From JBHWPB01 sp043424675 (GTDB taxonomy: Bacteria; Bacillota; Bacilli; Lactobacillales; Carnobacteriaceae_A), in NCBI GenBank assembly GCA_043424675.1, contig JBHWPB010000097.1, forward strand, positions 1-6,384: DNA of 6,384 nt, given 5' to 3'. A program made the position numbers and the translations under genes. Shown piece by piece: positions 6,305-6,384 of this stretch. Each line of letters begins with the position of its first letter. Within the stretch, counting starts at the first letter, position 1. Under the pieces are notes generated by a model that saw only the letters and a list, made by a program, of their open reading frames with translations, did no database searches and was not told the origin of the DNA.

Positions 6305-6384
6305 TCAATTGTAAGAGGAGCGTTTCTTGTAGAAGTCAAAAAGGTAGGTCACAATTACCTTGATAATAGCATATACCGGCACCC
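6305..6384 (-). CDS. C-terminal end of a membrane protein, probably an AI-2E family (PerM/YrrI-like) transporter, truncated by window edge
   Basis: Only the last 25 complete codons and the TGA (6307-6305) are present. The peptide VPVYAIIKVIVTYLFDFYKK, followed by a short RSS-containing tail, has a Pro-Tyr-rich hydrophobic stretch running into a basic tail. This closely resembles the C-terminal end of AI-2E family transporters, whose last membrane segment typically reads (I/V)P-x-YA-(I/V)-(I/L)-KV before an aromatic and basic end. That family of multi-pass proteins has varied roles, including export and ion antiport, so no substrate is claimed. It runs in the same direction as tetR, 220 bp upstream of its promoter. 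The identification rests on a short tail only. Confidence 0.55.
   Translation of the reverse strand, partial: VPVYAIIKVIVTYLFDFYKKRSSYN

Overview
This is an AT-rich window from a low-GC Gram-positive bacterium (Bacillota). Strong purine-rich Shine-Dalgarno sites, tightly packed genes and the gene families present point to Lactobacillales or a Listeria-like relative. No species can be named from the sequence alone. Every supported gene lies on the minus strand, so the window reads from its high-coordinate end to its low-coordinate end.

Region by region, in transcription order: (1) 6384-6305 holds the last 25 codons of a membrane protein, probably an AI-2E family transporter. (2) 6304-6084 is a mostly non-coding gap with an orphan perfect Shine-Dalgarno sequence and a short coding-like scrap. 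(3) 6082-5388 is a TetR/AcrR regulator gene. Its promoter (TTGACT, 17 nt, TAGAAT) contains a TGACA-ACG-TGTCA inverted repeat inside the spacer, and its start is best placed at GTG 6011. (4) 5366-1816 encodes the two halves of a heterodimeric ABC exporter of the EfrAB / YfiBC / TM287-288 type. The genes are joined by a TAGTG stop-start overlap and followed by an intrinsic terminator at 1794-1757. (5) 1641-1 is a second operon, eetB - eetA - dmkB (dmkB truncated by the window edge). It belongs to the flavin-based extracellular electron transfer (EET) locus described in Listeria and other Gram-positives.

The two operons look functionally independent. In the first, the TetR protein probably represses its own promoter and therefore the exporter genes behind it, releasing when a drug or lipophilic ligand binds; this is the usual logic of tetR-exporter operons. 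In the second, DmkB would make the polyprenyl tail of demethylmenaquinone, while EetA and EetB are membrane components thought to help pass electrons from the quinone pool to the cell exterior. The other expected EET genes (type II NADH dehydrogenase, PplA, FmnB, DmkA, ECF flavin transporter parts) are not in this window and may lie beyond position 1.

No RNA genes, CRISPR arrays, insertion sequences or attachment sites were seen.
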